NCBI RefSeq assembly: GCF_025960875.1
Contig: NZ_JAODLR010000022.1
Location: 1-64,000 of the forward strand
From: Crystallibacter permensis
GTDB taxonomy: Bacteria; Actinomycetota; Actinomycetes; Actinomycetales; Micrococcaceae
Length of the DNA: 64,000 nucleotides
Direction of reading: 5' to 3'
The stretch's first letter is position 1. Each line of letters opens with the position of its first letter. The notes under the pieces are model-generated. The model saw only the letters and a program-made list of their open reading frames with translations, ran no database searches and had not been told where the DNA came from. Shown here piece after piece: positions 8,232 through 15,597 of this stretch. Made by a program: the position numbers and the translations under genes.

Positions 8232-9107
8232 ATGGACGATCTTGAACAGCTGGCCGAGCAGTTCGAGCCGCACCGGGGCCGGCTCCGCGCCGTGGCTTAC
8301 CGCATGCTCGGTTCGCTGAGCGAGACCGACGACGCCGTCCAGGAGACCTGGTTACGGCTCAGCGGCACGGATGCAAAAAGTGTCGAGAATCTTGGCGCCT
8401 GGCTGACAACCGTACTCGCAAGGGTGTGCCTGAACATGCTGCGTTCCCGCAGCACACGCGGGGAACAGCCGTTCGGGCTGCACATGCCGGACCCTGTGGT
8501 GAGCAGTGTCGAAGGGACTGATCCCGAGCAGGAGACGCTGCTGGCCGACTCGATCGGGCTCGCCCTGCTGGTCGTGCTGGACACCTTGACTCCTGCCCAA
8601 CGGCTGGCATTCGTGCTGCACGACATGTTCAGCGTTCCGTTCGACGAGATCGCCACCGTTATCGGCGCCTCGCCGGCATCAGCGCGGCAACTCGCCAGCC
8701 GTGCCCGCCGTCTCGTGGAGCAGGAATCCCATGTCCCCGACGCCGACCCCGTACGCCAGCGTGAAGCGGTGGACGCCTTTTTCGCAGCCTCCCGCAACGG
8801 CGACTTCGCTGCGCTCGTCGCGGTGCTGGACCCCGACGTCGTGCTTCGTTCCGACGGCGGACTGGCCCGTCCCGCTGCCACCACGGTCCTGCGCGGCTCT
8901 TCGACAGTGGCCGGACAAGCCGTTACTTACCAGCAGCTCGCACCGTTCGTGCGGCCGGCCCTGGTCAACGGAACCGCCGGAGCCGTGGTGGTTCCGCGCA
9001 AACAGGCTATTTCAGTCATGGCTTTCACCGTCAGGAACGGAAAGATCGTGGCGATAGACGTGCTCGCCGATCCAGCGCGGCTCAACCAACTCTCCCTGGC
9101 CGTCTAA
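8232..9107 (+). CDS. sigJ: ECF41 family RNA polymerase sigma factor (SigJ-type)
   Basis: At 291 residues it is longer than ordinary ECF factors. Region 2 lies in roughly residues 10-80 (AYRMLGSLSETDDAVQETWLRL), region 4 in about 110-165 (LTPAQRLAFVLHDMFSVPFDEIA with a helix-turn-helix), and a SnoaL-like domain covers about 175-285. The C-terminal signature DPARLNQL matches the NPDKL-type motif that modulates ECF41 activity, and SDGG corresponds to the DGGGK region. ECF41 factors have no classical anti-sigma factor; the fused SnoaL domain takes that role. No anti-sigma gene is present here. The divergent NmrA-like gene is its probable target. Confidence 0.92.
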   Translation: MDDLEQLAEQFEPHRGRLRAVAYRMLGSLSETDDAVQETWLRLSGTDAKSVENLGAWLTTVLARVCLNMLRSRSTRGEQPFGLHMPDPVVSSVEGTDPEQETLLADSIGLALLVVLDTLTPAQRLAFVLHDMFSVPFDEIATVIGASPASARQLASRARRLVEQESHVPDADPVRQREAVDAFFAASRNGDFAALVAVLDPDVVLRSDGGLARPAATTVLRGSSTVAGQAVTYQQLAPFVRPALVNGTAGAVVVPRKQAISVMAFTVRNGKIVAIDVLADPARLNQLSLAV

Positions 9108-9155
9108 CCGAAGCCCGTGTCCGCCGTCGTGGTTAGCGGGCACCCGCCCGGGAAA

Positions 9156-9836
9156 TCAGGCTTGATCCGCAGGTAGGGCTGCCGCGAGCGCGTCCAGGAT
9201 CAGGTTGAGCCCGAACTCGAATTCATCGCCGAAGTCGTAACCGGGTTTCAGCACGTGCTCGGTGGCTATTTCCATGAGGTGGGGGTACTCGCCCTCGGCA
9301 AAGAGTTGCACTATCGGTTCGGCGACGATGGCAACGGTATCCGGACCGCTGAAAGGCAGCGCGGCTTCCTGCAGCGCGGAACCGTACACATACGCGTCGA
9401 GCAGGGCGTAGGCGTGGGCGGCCATCTTCACGGAGAAGCCCGCGGACCGCAGCGTGCCCAGGATTGCGTCGTGATGCCGCAAAGTCGCCGGCCCCGGCGC
9501 AGTGCGCGACTCCATCAGGGCGGTCGCCCACGGGTGTCGCTGCAATGCCTGCCGCGCCGAATCCGCCCGGCGACGTATCTCCACCCGCCAGTCCCCCGCC
9601 GAAGACGGCAGCTCGATCTCGCTGAAGACGAGGTCCACCACTCCATCGAGCATCTCGTCCTTGTTCGCCACGTAATGGTAGAGCGACATCGGCTTGGCTC
9701 CGAGCTCCTGCGCCAGCGAACGCATGGTGAGTGCCGCGAGGCCCTTTTCGTCGGCGAGGGCGATAGCTCCGCGCAGTACACGCTCCTTGCTTAAAGGAGA
9801 GCGCTCCTCGCTTGTTCCAATTGTTTCTTGAGGCAT
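9156..9836 (-). CDS. TetR/AcrR family transcriptional regulator
   Basis: The N-terminal helix-turn-helix is clear (about residues 16-62: RVLRGAIALADEKGLAALTMRSLAQELG followed by MSLYHYVANKDEM). The C-terminal all-helical ligand domain resembles the TetR class C-terminal type. It is divergent from an alcohol dehydrogenase gene, and two matching palindromes lie between them, so it probably represses both itself and the dehydrogenase. The inducer is unknown. Convergent with the sigma gene; the gap between the two stops is only 48 bp. Confidence 0.92.
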   Translation of the reverse strand: MPQETIGTSEERSPLSKERVLRGAIALADEKGLAALTMRSLAQELGAKPMSLYHYVANKDEMLDGVVDLVFSEIELPSSAGDWRVEIRRRADSARQALQRHPWATALMESRTAPGPATLRHHDAILGTLRSAGFSVKMAAHAYALLDAYVYGSALQEAALPFSGPDTVAIVAEPIVQLFAEGEYPHLMEIATEHVLKPGYDFGDEFEFGLNLILDALAAALPADQA

Positions 9837-9859
9837 TTCACTTCAGCCTATCGTATTTT

Positions 9860-9895
9860 CGTACATTGTACGATACTCTTTTCGTACTTAGTACG
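9860..9895. promoter_or_regulatory. twin TetR operators
   Basis: Two 13-bp palindromes, CGTACATTGTACG (9860-9872) and CGTACTTAGTACG (9883-9895), each have 6-bp arms around a central T and lie 23 bp apart centre to centre, about two helical turns. They lie in the divergent region between the TetR gene and the alcohol dehydrogenase gene, in an AT-rich stretch where both promoters should be. Binding by the adjacent TetR protein is inferred. Confidence 0.75.
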
Positions 9896-10001
9896 GCAGC
9901 TTCGCCGCACTTCATGAGTAAAGGAAACGGCCGTGGCACCTCGTGCAGAGCATGTGGATAAGGGAACCCTGAAGAACGGCCCGGCCAAAGGGGAAGCCAC
10001 C

Positions 10002-10970
10002 ATGCGCGCCATTGTTCAAAACGTCTACGGCTCCGCGGAGGTCCTGCACCTTACGCAGATTCCACGCCCCGTTCCCGCGGAGCACGAAGTGCTTGTCCGG
10101 GTGCGGGCGGCCGGGCTGGACCGCGGCGTCTGGCATCTGACACGGGGACTCCCTTACCTGGCCCGGCTGGCCTTCGGGCTCCGCAAACCGAAAAACCCAA
10201 TACCCGGGATGGACCTCGCTGGCACTGTCGTCGCAGTCGGTCCGGCAGTGACCAGATTCGCCGTCGGCGACGAAGTTTTCGGAAGCGGCCACGGATCCTT
10301 TGCAGAATATGCAGTAGCACGCGAGGACCAGCTGGCCATCAAGCCGGCAAATCTAACTTTCGAGCAGGCCGCGGCCGTTCCGGTATCTGCGGTCACCGCT
10401 CTGCAAGGCCTGCGCGACGCGGGCCGGATCGAGCCGGGGCAGAAAGTGCTGGTCATCGGTGCGTCCGGCGGCGTCGGATCCTTCGCGGTACAGCTGGCCA
10501 AGGCCTTCCGCGCGCCTGTCACCGGTGTGGCGAGCACCGCAAAGCTCGACGCCGTTCGCTCCCTGGGTGCCGACCACGTCATCGATTACACCCGGGAAGA
10601 CTTTGCCGACGGCGCCAGCCGCTACGATCTGATCCTCGACATTGCGGGGAACCCCTCGCTCGCCCGGCTGCGCCGCGCGCTGACCCCGGAGGGAACCGCG
10701 GTCATCACGGGCGGGGAAGAAGGCGGAAACCTGACCGGCGGCATGAACCGGCAACTGGGGGCCCTGCTCCTGTCGCCCTTCATAGGCCAGCGGCTGACCA
10801 TGTTTATCGGCAAGGTAAGCGCCGCCGACCTCGAAGAGCTGAGCGCGCTCATCGAGGCAGAGAAGGTCAAGCCAAGTATCGACAGGACGTTCCCGTTGGC
10901 CGAGGTCCCCGACGCGTTGCGCTACCTTGAGGCCGGCAAGGTCCGCGGAAAGGTTGTCATCACCATTTGA
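10002..10970 (+). CDS. NAD(P)-dependent alcohol dehydrogenase / quinone oxidoreductase (MDR)
   Basis: A medium-chain dehydrogenase/reductase with a GroES-like N-terminal domain (PGMDLAGTVVAVG) and a Rossmann domain with VIGASGGVGSFAVQLAK. The structural zinc cysteines and the catalytic GHE motif of classical ADH are absent, which places it with zinc-independent quinone-oxidoreductase-type MDR enzymes. I prefer the ATG at 10002, preceded by AGGGGAAG. A GTG at 9933 behind AAAGGAAA would add 23 residues and cannot be excluded. It is divergent from a TetR gene and likely controlled by the twin operators. Confidence 0.88.
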   Translation: MRAIVQNVYGSAEVLHLTQIPRPVPAEHEVLVRVRAAGLDRGVWHLTRGLPYLARLAFGLRKPKNPIPGMDLAGTVVAVGPAVTRFAVGDEVFGSGHGSFAEYAVAREDQLAIKPANLTFEQAAAVPVSAVTALQGLRDAGRIEPGQKVLVIGASGGVGSFAVQLAKAFRAPVTGVASTAKLDAVRSLGADHVIDYTREDFADGASRYDLILDIAGNPSLARLRRALTPEGTAVITGGEEGGNLTGGMNRQLGALLLSPFIGQRLTMFIGKVSAADLEELSALIEAEKVKPSIDRTFPLAEVPDALRYLEAGKVRGKVVITI

Positions 10971-11048
10971 CGATGTCCGCAACCCAATGCCGGCCGGAGA
11001 TTTTGCGTTAGAGCGGCGCAGCGCTGCGCCTTGGTGGAAGATGGAGCC

Positions 11049-12068
11049 ATGGATGCTGTCGACGCACTCAATGAGATTGCTTTCTGGCTCGAACGCGAGC
11101 TTGCTCCCAGCTTCAAGGTGCAGGCTTTCCGCAAGGCGGCCACCGCCATTCGCAGCCTGGAGCCCGAGGAGCTCGCCGCCCGGACACGTGACGGCAGGCT
11201 TAAGAATATGAAGGGGATCGGTAGCAGAACGTTCGAGGTCATCAGCCAGGCGGTCGACGGCGGAGTGCCCGACTACCTCGCGAAGCTGCGGGAACGTTCG
11301 GCCAAGCCGCTGGCCGAAGGTGGCGCGGAACTGAGCTCCGCCCTCCGTGGCGATCTGCACAGCCACAGCAACTGGTCCGACGGCGGGTCCCCCATCGAGA
11401 CCATGGCGGACACAGCCCGGATGCTGGGACGGGACTACCTGGCGCTGACCGACCACTCCCCCAATCTGAAAATCGCCAATGGACTGAGCGCGAAGCGGCT
11501 TACTGAGCAGCTGGACGTGGTCGCCGAGATCAACCAGGCGTCCGATGGCTTCCGCCTGCTGGCCGGGATCGAGGTCGACATCCTCGAAAACGGCACGCTG
11601 GACCAAACGCCCACAATGCTGCAGCAGCTGGATGTTGTGGTGGCCAGCGTGCATTCAAAGCTCCGCTCCGATAAGCGCACCATGACCAAGAGAATGCTCG
11701 GCGGCATTACCGATTCCCACACCAACGTGCTGGGCCACTGCACGGGCCGGCTGGTAAAAGGGTCCAGGGGCACCCGCCCGGAATCGGAGTTCGACGCCGA
11801 GCGGGTGTTCGCCGCCTGCGCCGAGAACGATGTCGCCGTCGAGATCAATTCGCGTCCCGAGCGGCAGGACCCGCCGGACAACCTGATCCAGCTTGCCCTG
11901 GACGCAGGCTGCCTGTTCAGCATTGACAGCGATGCCCACGCGCCCGGCCAGCTCGACTTCCTCCAATACGGTGCCGAGCGCGCCGCTCGGAACAGTGTCC
12001 CGGCGGAACGGATCATTAATACGTGGCCGTTGGACCGGCTGCTGGAATGGACGGGTGCGGGCAAATAA
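11049..12068 (+). CDS. PHP domain protein with helix-hairpin-helix (PolX C-terminal type)
   Basis: The N-terminal ~90 residues resemble the Pol-beta-like 8-kDa/HhH part of PolX (SFKVQAFRKAATAIRSL, then the hairpin MKGIGSRTFEVI). The rest is a PHP phosphoesterase domain with metal ligands in DLHSHSNWSDG, TDHSP, GIEVDI, VASVHS, GHCTG and DSDAHAP. The polymerase palm domain of full PolX is missing, so this is probably a standalone PHP nuclease or phosphatase. The ATG at 11049 has GGAAG 8 bp upstream. It does not appear to be in an operon. Confidence 0.88.
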   Translation: MDAVDALNEIAFWLERELAPSFKVQAFRKAATAIRSLEPEELAARTRDGRLKNMKGIGSRTFEVISQAVDGGVPDYLAKLRERSAKPLAEGGAELSSALRGDLHSHSNWSDGGSPIETMADTARMLGRDYLALTDHSPNLKIANGLSAKRLTEQLDVVAEINQASDGFRLLAGIEVDILENGTLDQTPTMLQQLDVVVASVHSKLRSDKRTMTKRMLGGITDSHTNVLGHCTGRLVKGSRGTRPESEFDAERVFAACAENDVAVEINSRPERQDPPDNLIQLALDAGCLFSIDSDAHAPGQLDFLQYGAERAARNSVPAERIINTWPLDRLLEWTGAGK

Positions 12069-12105
12069 GCGCACAAATGCGGCCCGCAGGAACCAGATTT
12101 TTTTG

Positions 12106-12137
12106 TTGACCTTGAAGTGGGCTCCAAGGTTTATGCT
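12106..12137 (+). promoter_or_regulatory. MerR-type promoter with long spacer and dyad operator
   Basis: A -35 TTGACC (12106-12111) and a -10 TATGCT (12132-12137) are separated by 20 bp, the over-long spacing that MerR proteins correct. The spacer carries an inverted repeat, ACCTTGAAG (12109-12117) and CTCCAAGGT (12122-12130), with one mismatch. The expected transcription start falls on the ATG at 12144, so the mRNA is probably leaderless. Confidence 0.85.
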
Positions 12138-12143
12138 GAAGCC

Positions 12144-12620
12144 ATGACTGGCTTACAGGCGCCTCACGCGCTGAAAGTTGGCGAATTGGCCAAGGCTGTC
12201 GGCGTCTCCACCGACGCGCTCCGCTACTACGAGCGGGCGGGCCTGCTTCCACCCCCGGATCGGTCCCCCACGGGTTACCGGCTGTATCCGCCCAGCACTG
12301 CGGACCGCGTGCACTTTATCCAGGGTTGCCAGCGGCTGGGGCTGCGGTTGGCTGAGATAGCCGACCTGCTCGACGTTCGGGACACGGGCCGGTGTCCCTG
12401 TGAACCGGCCGAGTCTTTGCTCCGCCGGCGGATCGGCGAGCTGGACAGGGAGCTGGACCGCCTCACCCGGTTGCGCTCCGACCTGCAGGCCATGGCCGAT
12501 CAGCTAAACGGCACGGACTGCCCGGATCCGGCCCCGGGCACGTGGTGTCCGCCCGGTACGAAAAGCAGAAAGGAGGTGACCCTTGATGCACACCAAGAGG
12601 GCGTGTCCCTGCTGCGATGA
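12144..12620 (+). CDS. MerR family heavy-metal-responsive regulator
   Basis: The N-terminal winged helix-turn-helix is typical (LKVGELAKAVGVSTDALRYYERAGLLPPPDR). The dimerisation helix follows Cys-containing GRCPCEPAESLLRRRI. Further cysteines near the C-terminus (GTDCPDPAPGTWC) fit the metal-binding loop of the CadR/ZntR/CueR group. The start is the ATG at 12144, at the expected transcription start of its own promoter; an upstream start at 12117 would lie inside the operator. The 3' end overlaps a Cys-rich small gene in another frame. It probably senses a soft metal ion and activates itself and that peptide; which metal cannot be told. Confidence 0.9.
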   Translation: MTGLQAPHALKVGELAKAVGVSTDALRYYERAGLLPPPDRSPTGYRLYPPSTADRVHFIQGCQRLGLRLAEIADLLDVRDTGRCPCEPAESLLRRRIGELDRELDRLTRLRSDLQAMADQLNGTDCPDPAPGTWCPPGTKSRKEVTLDAHQEGVSLLR

Positions 12621-12663
12621 CCCGGCCTGCGATGGAAGCTGCTGCGGTGGCGGTTGCTGCTGA
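12586..12663 (+). CDS. Cys-rich 25-residue metallothionein-like peptide
   Basis: A short frame starting inside the 3' end of the merR gene (35-bp overlap, +1 frame). It has a near-perfect ribosome site, AAAGGAGGTGA, six bases before the ATG. The product has 25 residues, eight of them cysteine (positions 7, 9, 10, 15, 19, 20, 24, 25), in CPCC, CC and CC clusters with Gly, Asp and Pro between and no aromatic residue. That is the composition of a metallothionein or metal-buffering peptide, although shorter than mycobacterial MymT (about 53 residues). Co-transcription with a MerR regulator supports a metal role. No database match can be claimed. Confidence 0.7.
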   Translation: MHTKRACPCCDDPACDGSCCGGGCC

Positions 12664-12681
12664 CCCACGTACGGCCTCCGG

Positions 12682-13380
12682 CTACGGCAGGCCCGGCTGC
12701 GCTTGGACGCGCTGTGTTTCGCTTGATGCAGGGCGCAGCGCCGTCCATGCCACCCAACCTCCGGCGATCGCCGTCAGCAGCGCCCCGATGGGCTGCGTTG
12801 GCAAACTGCTGCCCATCGTCGCCAGCGCCAGCACCACCCCAAGGATGTAGAAGATCAGGGCCGCAGCGATCCACAGGGCTCCCGTCCACCGCGGCAGGAT
12901 CCCCGACCGCCACATCGCCACACCAAGCAGCACGTTGCCCACGAAAGCAAGCAGCAGGCCCAGCATAAAGCTGGCCGTCATGGCGGGCGGGAACTCTACT
13001 TGCATGACGCCGTCGCTGCCATCCAGGTAAGCCCTTCCGATAGCGGGCGTGGTGAAGGTGGAGATTACTGCCGGCACCATGAGCAGAAGGTGTCCGGCGA
13101 CTGTTATCACCATGGCTGCCAAGGCCAGGCGTCCCGGCCGCCTACCATGCAGATAGACTCCGAGCGCGAAGATCCCGAAAACCGCCAGGATGGAACCGCC
13201 CGTGCTGCCGATCAGATGGCTTACAAGATAGGAATCCGAGCTGACGAAGCGCGCCCACGCTGCTGGGTCGGTGGCCTGATCGGGCTGGGGCTCGAGCGTC
13301 GCCCAGACAGTCAGCAAACCGTACACCGGCAAGGCCAGCAGGCCGGCACGGATCCAGTTGGTTGCGCTTTGGCTGTTCAT
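12682..13380 (-). CDS. integral membrane protein, 232 aa
   Basis: I start at the ATG ending at 13380, which has GGAAGGA just upstream; longer frames reach into the terminator hairpin. Five or six hydrophobic segments are visible (around GLLALPVYGLLTVW, SILAVFGIFALGVYL, LALAAMVITVAGHLLLMVP, ASFMLGLLLAFVGNVLLGV, ALWIAAALIFYILGVVLAL, GALLTAIAGGWVAW). The N-terminal loop after segment 1 is polar. It looks like a DUF4386-like or general stress-type small membrane protein, but I cannot name the family. It is convergent with the Cys-rich peptide gene, 18 bp apart. Confidence 0.75.
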   Translation of the reverse strand: MNSQSATNWIRAGLLALPVYGLLTVWATLEPQPDQATDPAAWARFVSSDSYLVSHLIGSTGGSILAVFGIFALGVYLHGRRPGRLALAAMVITVAGHLLLMVPAVISTFTTPAIGRAYLDGSDGVMQVEFPPAMTASFMLGLLLAFVGNVLLGVAMWRSGILPRWTGALWIAAALIFYILGVVLALATMGSSLPTQPIGALLTAIAGGWVAWTALRPASSETQRVQAQPGLP

Positions 13381-13495
13381 GCCGGTCCTTCCGCGGTGGA
13401 CCGGCGCCGGCAGCAGAGACAGCTTCACCGGGACGATCCTGTTCTTTAGTAGACGCCCGCCGGCTGCGATGGGCAACCTATTTTTTCTTTCAACA

Positions 13496-13549
13496 ACGAC
13501 GGCGGCACTCCCGGTGGGATTTTCCTCCCACCGGAAGTGCCGGCGTCGT
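13496..13549. terminator. long-stem terminator hairpin of the GDPD gene
   Basis: Two 24-nt arms (13496-13519 and 13526-13549) pair at 22 of 24 positions around a 6-nt loop. It lies 15 bp beyond the minus-strand GDPD stop. There is no adjoining U-tract in that direction, so termination would depend on stem strength. It begins with ACGACGGCGGCACTC, a version of a head shared with the hairpins at 36233 and 63831. Confidence 0.75.
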
Positions 13550-13564
13550 ACGTAGTTAGGCTCT

Positions 13565-14839
13565 TCAGTTGGCGAAGACGTCCTGCAGGTGGCCCTGCGG
13601 AGTCCACAGCGCCACGGAGTCGCCGCCGTTGTTGAGCACCGAGGCGGTGCCGTCGTTGTAGAAGCTCTCCGCGGTGTTGGTGCCGGGTCCGGTGTAGACG
13701 CGCAGCTCGGCGCCGGGGGCCAGGATGTACCCGTCGCCGATGGCGAGGATGTTGTTCGCCGCGTCGCGGATGATGCTGCCGCTGACATCGATGCTGTGTC
13801 CGGTGGTGTTGCGCAGGAGCACGTGCTCGCCGGTTTCCGCCTGGACGTCGCTGCCGGCCGGGTTGTTGACCGAGTCCACGATTTCGACGCCGTTCGCCGC
13901 GGGGAACGGCTTTCCGCCGTCGAGGTAGCGGGCGGTCTGGATCGGGAAGTCGCCGGTGACTGCGTCGACGCCGAGGTCGATGGAGTGCTGGACTGCCTCG
14001 GGGGAATTGGCGGTGTAGACGCCGATGACCAAACCGGCGGCCTTCACATCGGCGACGTTCTGCGCGGTCAGCGTGCGGTAGTTGGTGCCCACGGAATCGG
14101 CGTACTCGGCCCACTGGGCCAAGGTATCCGGACCGGGAACGGTGCTGGAGAGCTGCTGCAGCTCGATCTCCGGGGCAATCGAGGCGAAGGCCCGGTTGGA
14201 GGCCTCGTCGAAGCTGAGCACTTGGATCTTGTCCGCGGCAACCAGCTTCTGCCACTTCTTATCGGTGCGCAGCTCATCGGCGACCAGCTGCTCGATGCCC
14301 GGGGAGTTCTTCGGGGACTTGATTTCGATGTACACGCCGGTCTCGGTAGTGGCGACCTGGGCAGCGTCATCCAGGTGCGGGATGCGTTCGCCGGCGAATT
14401 CCTCGCCGAAGTAGGCGCCGGCGTCGAGCTGCTGCAGCTCCGACCACGTGAAGGACGTGATCGGATCGTTGGCGCGGTCCGGGAAGACGCCCTCGACGTT
14501 GGTGGTGCGGGCCGGAGTGTCATCGTGGAAGAGGAACGGCACGCCGTCGGCGCTGAGCTGGACGTCGATCTCGAAGAAGTCCGCACCGGAGGCCCGGCCG
14601 TCCTTGAACGCGGCAACCGTATTCTCCGGTGCAGTGCCGGCGGCACCGCGGTGCCCGATGAGCAGCGGCGCTTCGGCTTGGTTGCTGGCCGCGGTGTCCT
14701 GCGCGGCTGCGTCGGCGGTGTTGGCTGTGCCAGGCGGCGGCGCGGTCTGCTGGGCAACGGCGGCGGGCGCCGCGAGCAGGGACAGCCCGACGGTGGCCGC
14801 GGCTGATCCGGTCAGAAGCGTGGTAATGCGTGATGCCAT
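13565..14839 (-). CDS. secreted glycerophosphodiester phosphodiesterase with C-terminal lamin-tail-like domain
   Basis: The start at 14839 gives a classical signal peptide (MASRITTLLTGSAAATVGLSLLAAPAAVAQ). An Ala/Thr/Pro linker is followed by a GDPD TIM-barrel with the catalytic motifs IGHRGAAGTAPENT, FFEIDVQLSADG and FLFHDDT. The last ~105 residues form a separate beta domain (HVLLRNTTGHSIDVSG, GDSVALWTPQG) that resembles a lamin-tail domain, often found on bacterial extracellular enzymes. It would hydrolyse glycerophosphodiesters to glycerol-3-phosphate and an alcohol outside the cell, for phosphate or carbon scavenging. It is a single gene with its own terminator. Confidence 0.9.
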   Translation of the reverse strand: MASRITTLLTGSAAATVGLSLLAAPAAVAQQTAPPPGTANTADAAAQDTAASNQAEAPLLIGHRGAAGTAPENTVAAFKDGRASGADFFEIDVQLSADGVPFLFHDDTPARTTNVEGVFPDRANDPITSFTWSELQQLDAGAYFGEEFAGERIPHLDDAAQVATTETGVYIEIKSPKNSPGIEQLVADELRTDKKWQKLVAADKIQVLSFDEASNRAFASIAPEIELQQLSSTVPGPDTLAQWAEYADSVGTNYRTLTAQNVADVKAAGLVIGVYTANSPEAVQHSIDLGVDAVTGDFPIQTARYLDGGKPFPAANGVEIVDSVNNPAGSDVQAETGEHVLLRNTTGHSIDVSGSIIRDAANNILAIGDGYILAPGAELRVYTGPGTNTAESFYNDGTASVLNNGGDSVALWTPQGHLQDVFAN

Positions 14840-14988
14840 AAGAATTGAACTTCCTTCATCCTGGTGGTCAATGTCCCCTTGATCGATGCTGGCTCGTGGT
14901 TGCATCCGGTATGCCAACGCAGCGTGAACCGGGAATGAAGGGCGGGAAAAGGTGGACGCGGGGTGGCGGCCGCCACTAGATTACGAGC

Positions 14989-15597
14989 ATGTCTCAAGAC
15001 TGGGGAACCAATGATCCTGCCGGTCCGGCACGGCACGATCCGTCGCCGCCGGGACGGCCGCAAAGACCGCAGTTGTCCGACCGGACGCCTCCGCCGATAG
15101 GGCAGACGCTGCCACCCACCGGCATGGTGAAGGCAGCGAGATCGCTGTGGCTGTTGAGCTTCCTGCTCGGCGCGGTGGCCATCGCCTTTGCGTACCTATC
15201 GAGCGACGACCGGCTGGAACGGCTCCGCGAGATCGTGTCCGAGGTTGACCCCGCCCAGGACGAAGCGTCGGTCGACGCGGTGGCTGCCCTGGTGCACTGG
15301 GGCAGCCTGGGCGCACTGGCACTCATCATTGTGGTCGAAGCGCTCCTGCTGCGCGGGCTGATGCGCCGGCGGGGCGGAGTCCGGTGGGTGCAGCTGGTGG
15401 TCCTCCTACTCCACGGCGGAGCGGCGGTCCTGGCGGACGCGTTCCTCGTGGCTCCCGGCGAGGGCGAAATGTACCTCCGCTGGGCGCTGGTAGCGCAGGT
15501 GGTGCTAGCCTGTGCGGCGCTGCTGGTCAGTCTGCTGCCCGGCGCCGACGCCTGGTTCCGAGCCAAGCACGAGACGTACGGTAGGCCGCGGGGCTGA
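14989..15597 (+). CDS. hypothetical membrane protein, 202 aa
   Basis: A Pro/Arg-rich cytoplasmic N-terminus (about 45 residues) is followed by four predicted membrane segments (LWLLSFLLGAVAIAFAYL, WGSLGALALIIVVEALLL, VQLVVLLLHGGAAVLADAFL, ALVAQVVLACAALLVSLL). The loop between the first two is acidic. The family is not recognised, though such proteins are common in Micrococcaceae. Its 3' end overlaps the 3' end of the convergent IniC-like gene by 93 bp, so either the overlap is real or one of the two C-termini is extended. Confidence 0.7.
   Translation: MSQDWGTNDPAGPARHDPSPPGRPQRPQLSDRTPPPIGQTLPPTGMVKAARSLWLLSFLLGAVAIAFAYLSSDDRLERLREIVSEVDPAQDEASVDAVAALVHWGSLGALALIIVVEALLLRGLMRRRGGVRWVQLVVLLLHGGAAVLADAFLVAPGEGEMYLRWALVAQVVLACAALLVSLLPGADAWFRAKHETYGRPRG

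Noticed and set aside
11015-11030. Perfect 16-bp palindrome GGCGCAGCGCTGCGCC before the PHP gene
   Set aside because: Simple GC-rich palindromes of this length occur by chance at this composition; it has no partner copy nor regulator gene next to it.
14909-14931. Possible PHO box upstream of the secreted GDPD gene
   Set aside because: One half (GTTCAC) fits, but the second 11-bp unit matches poorly, so phosphate control is not supported by sequence.
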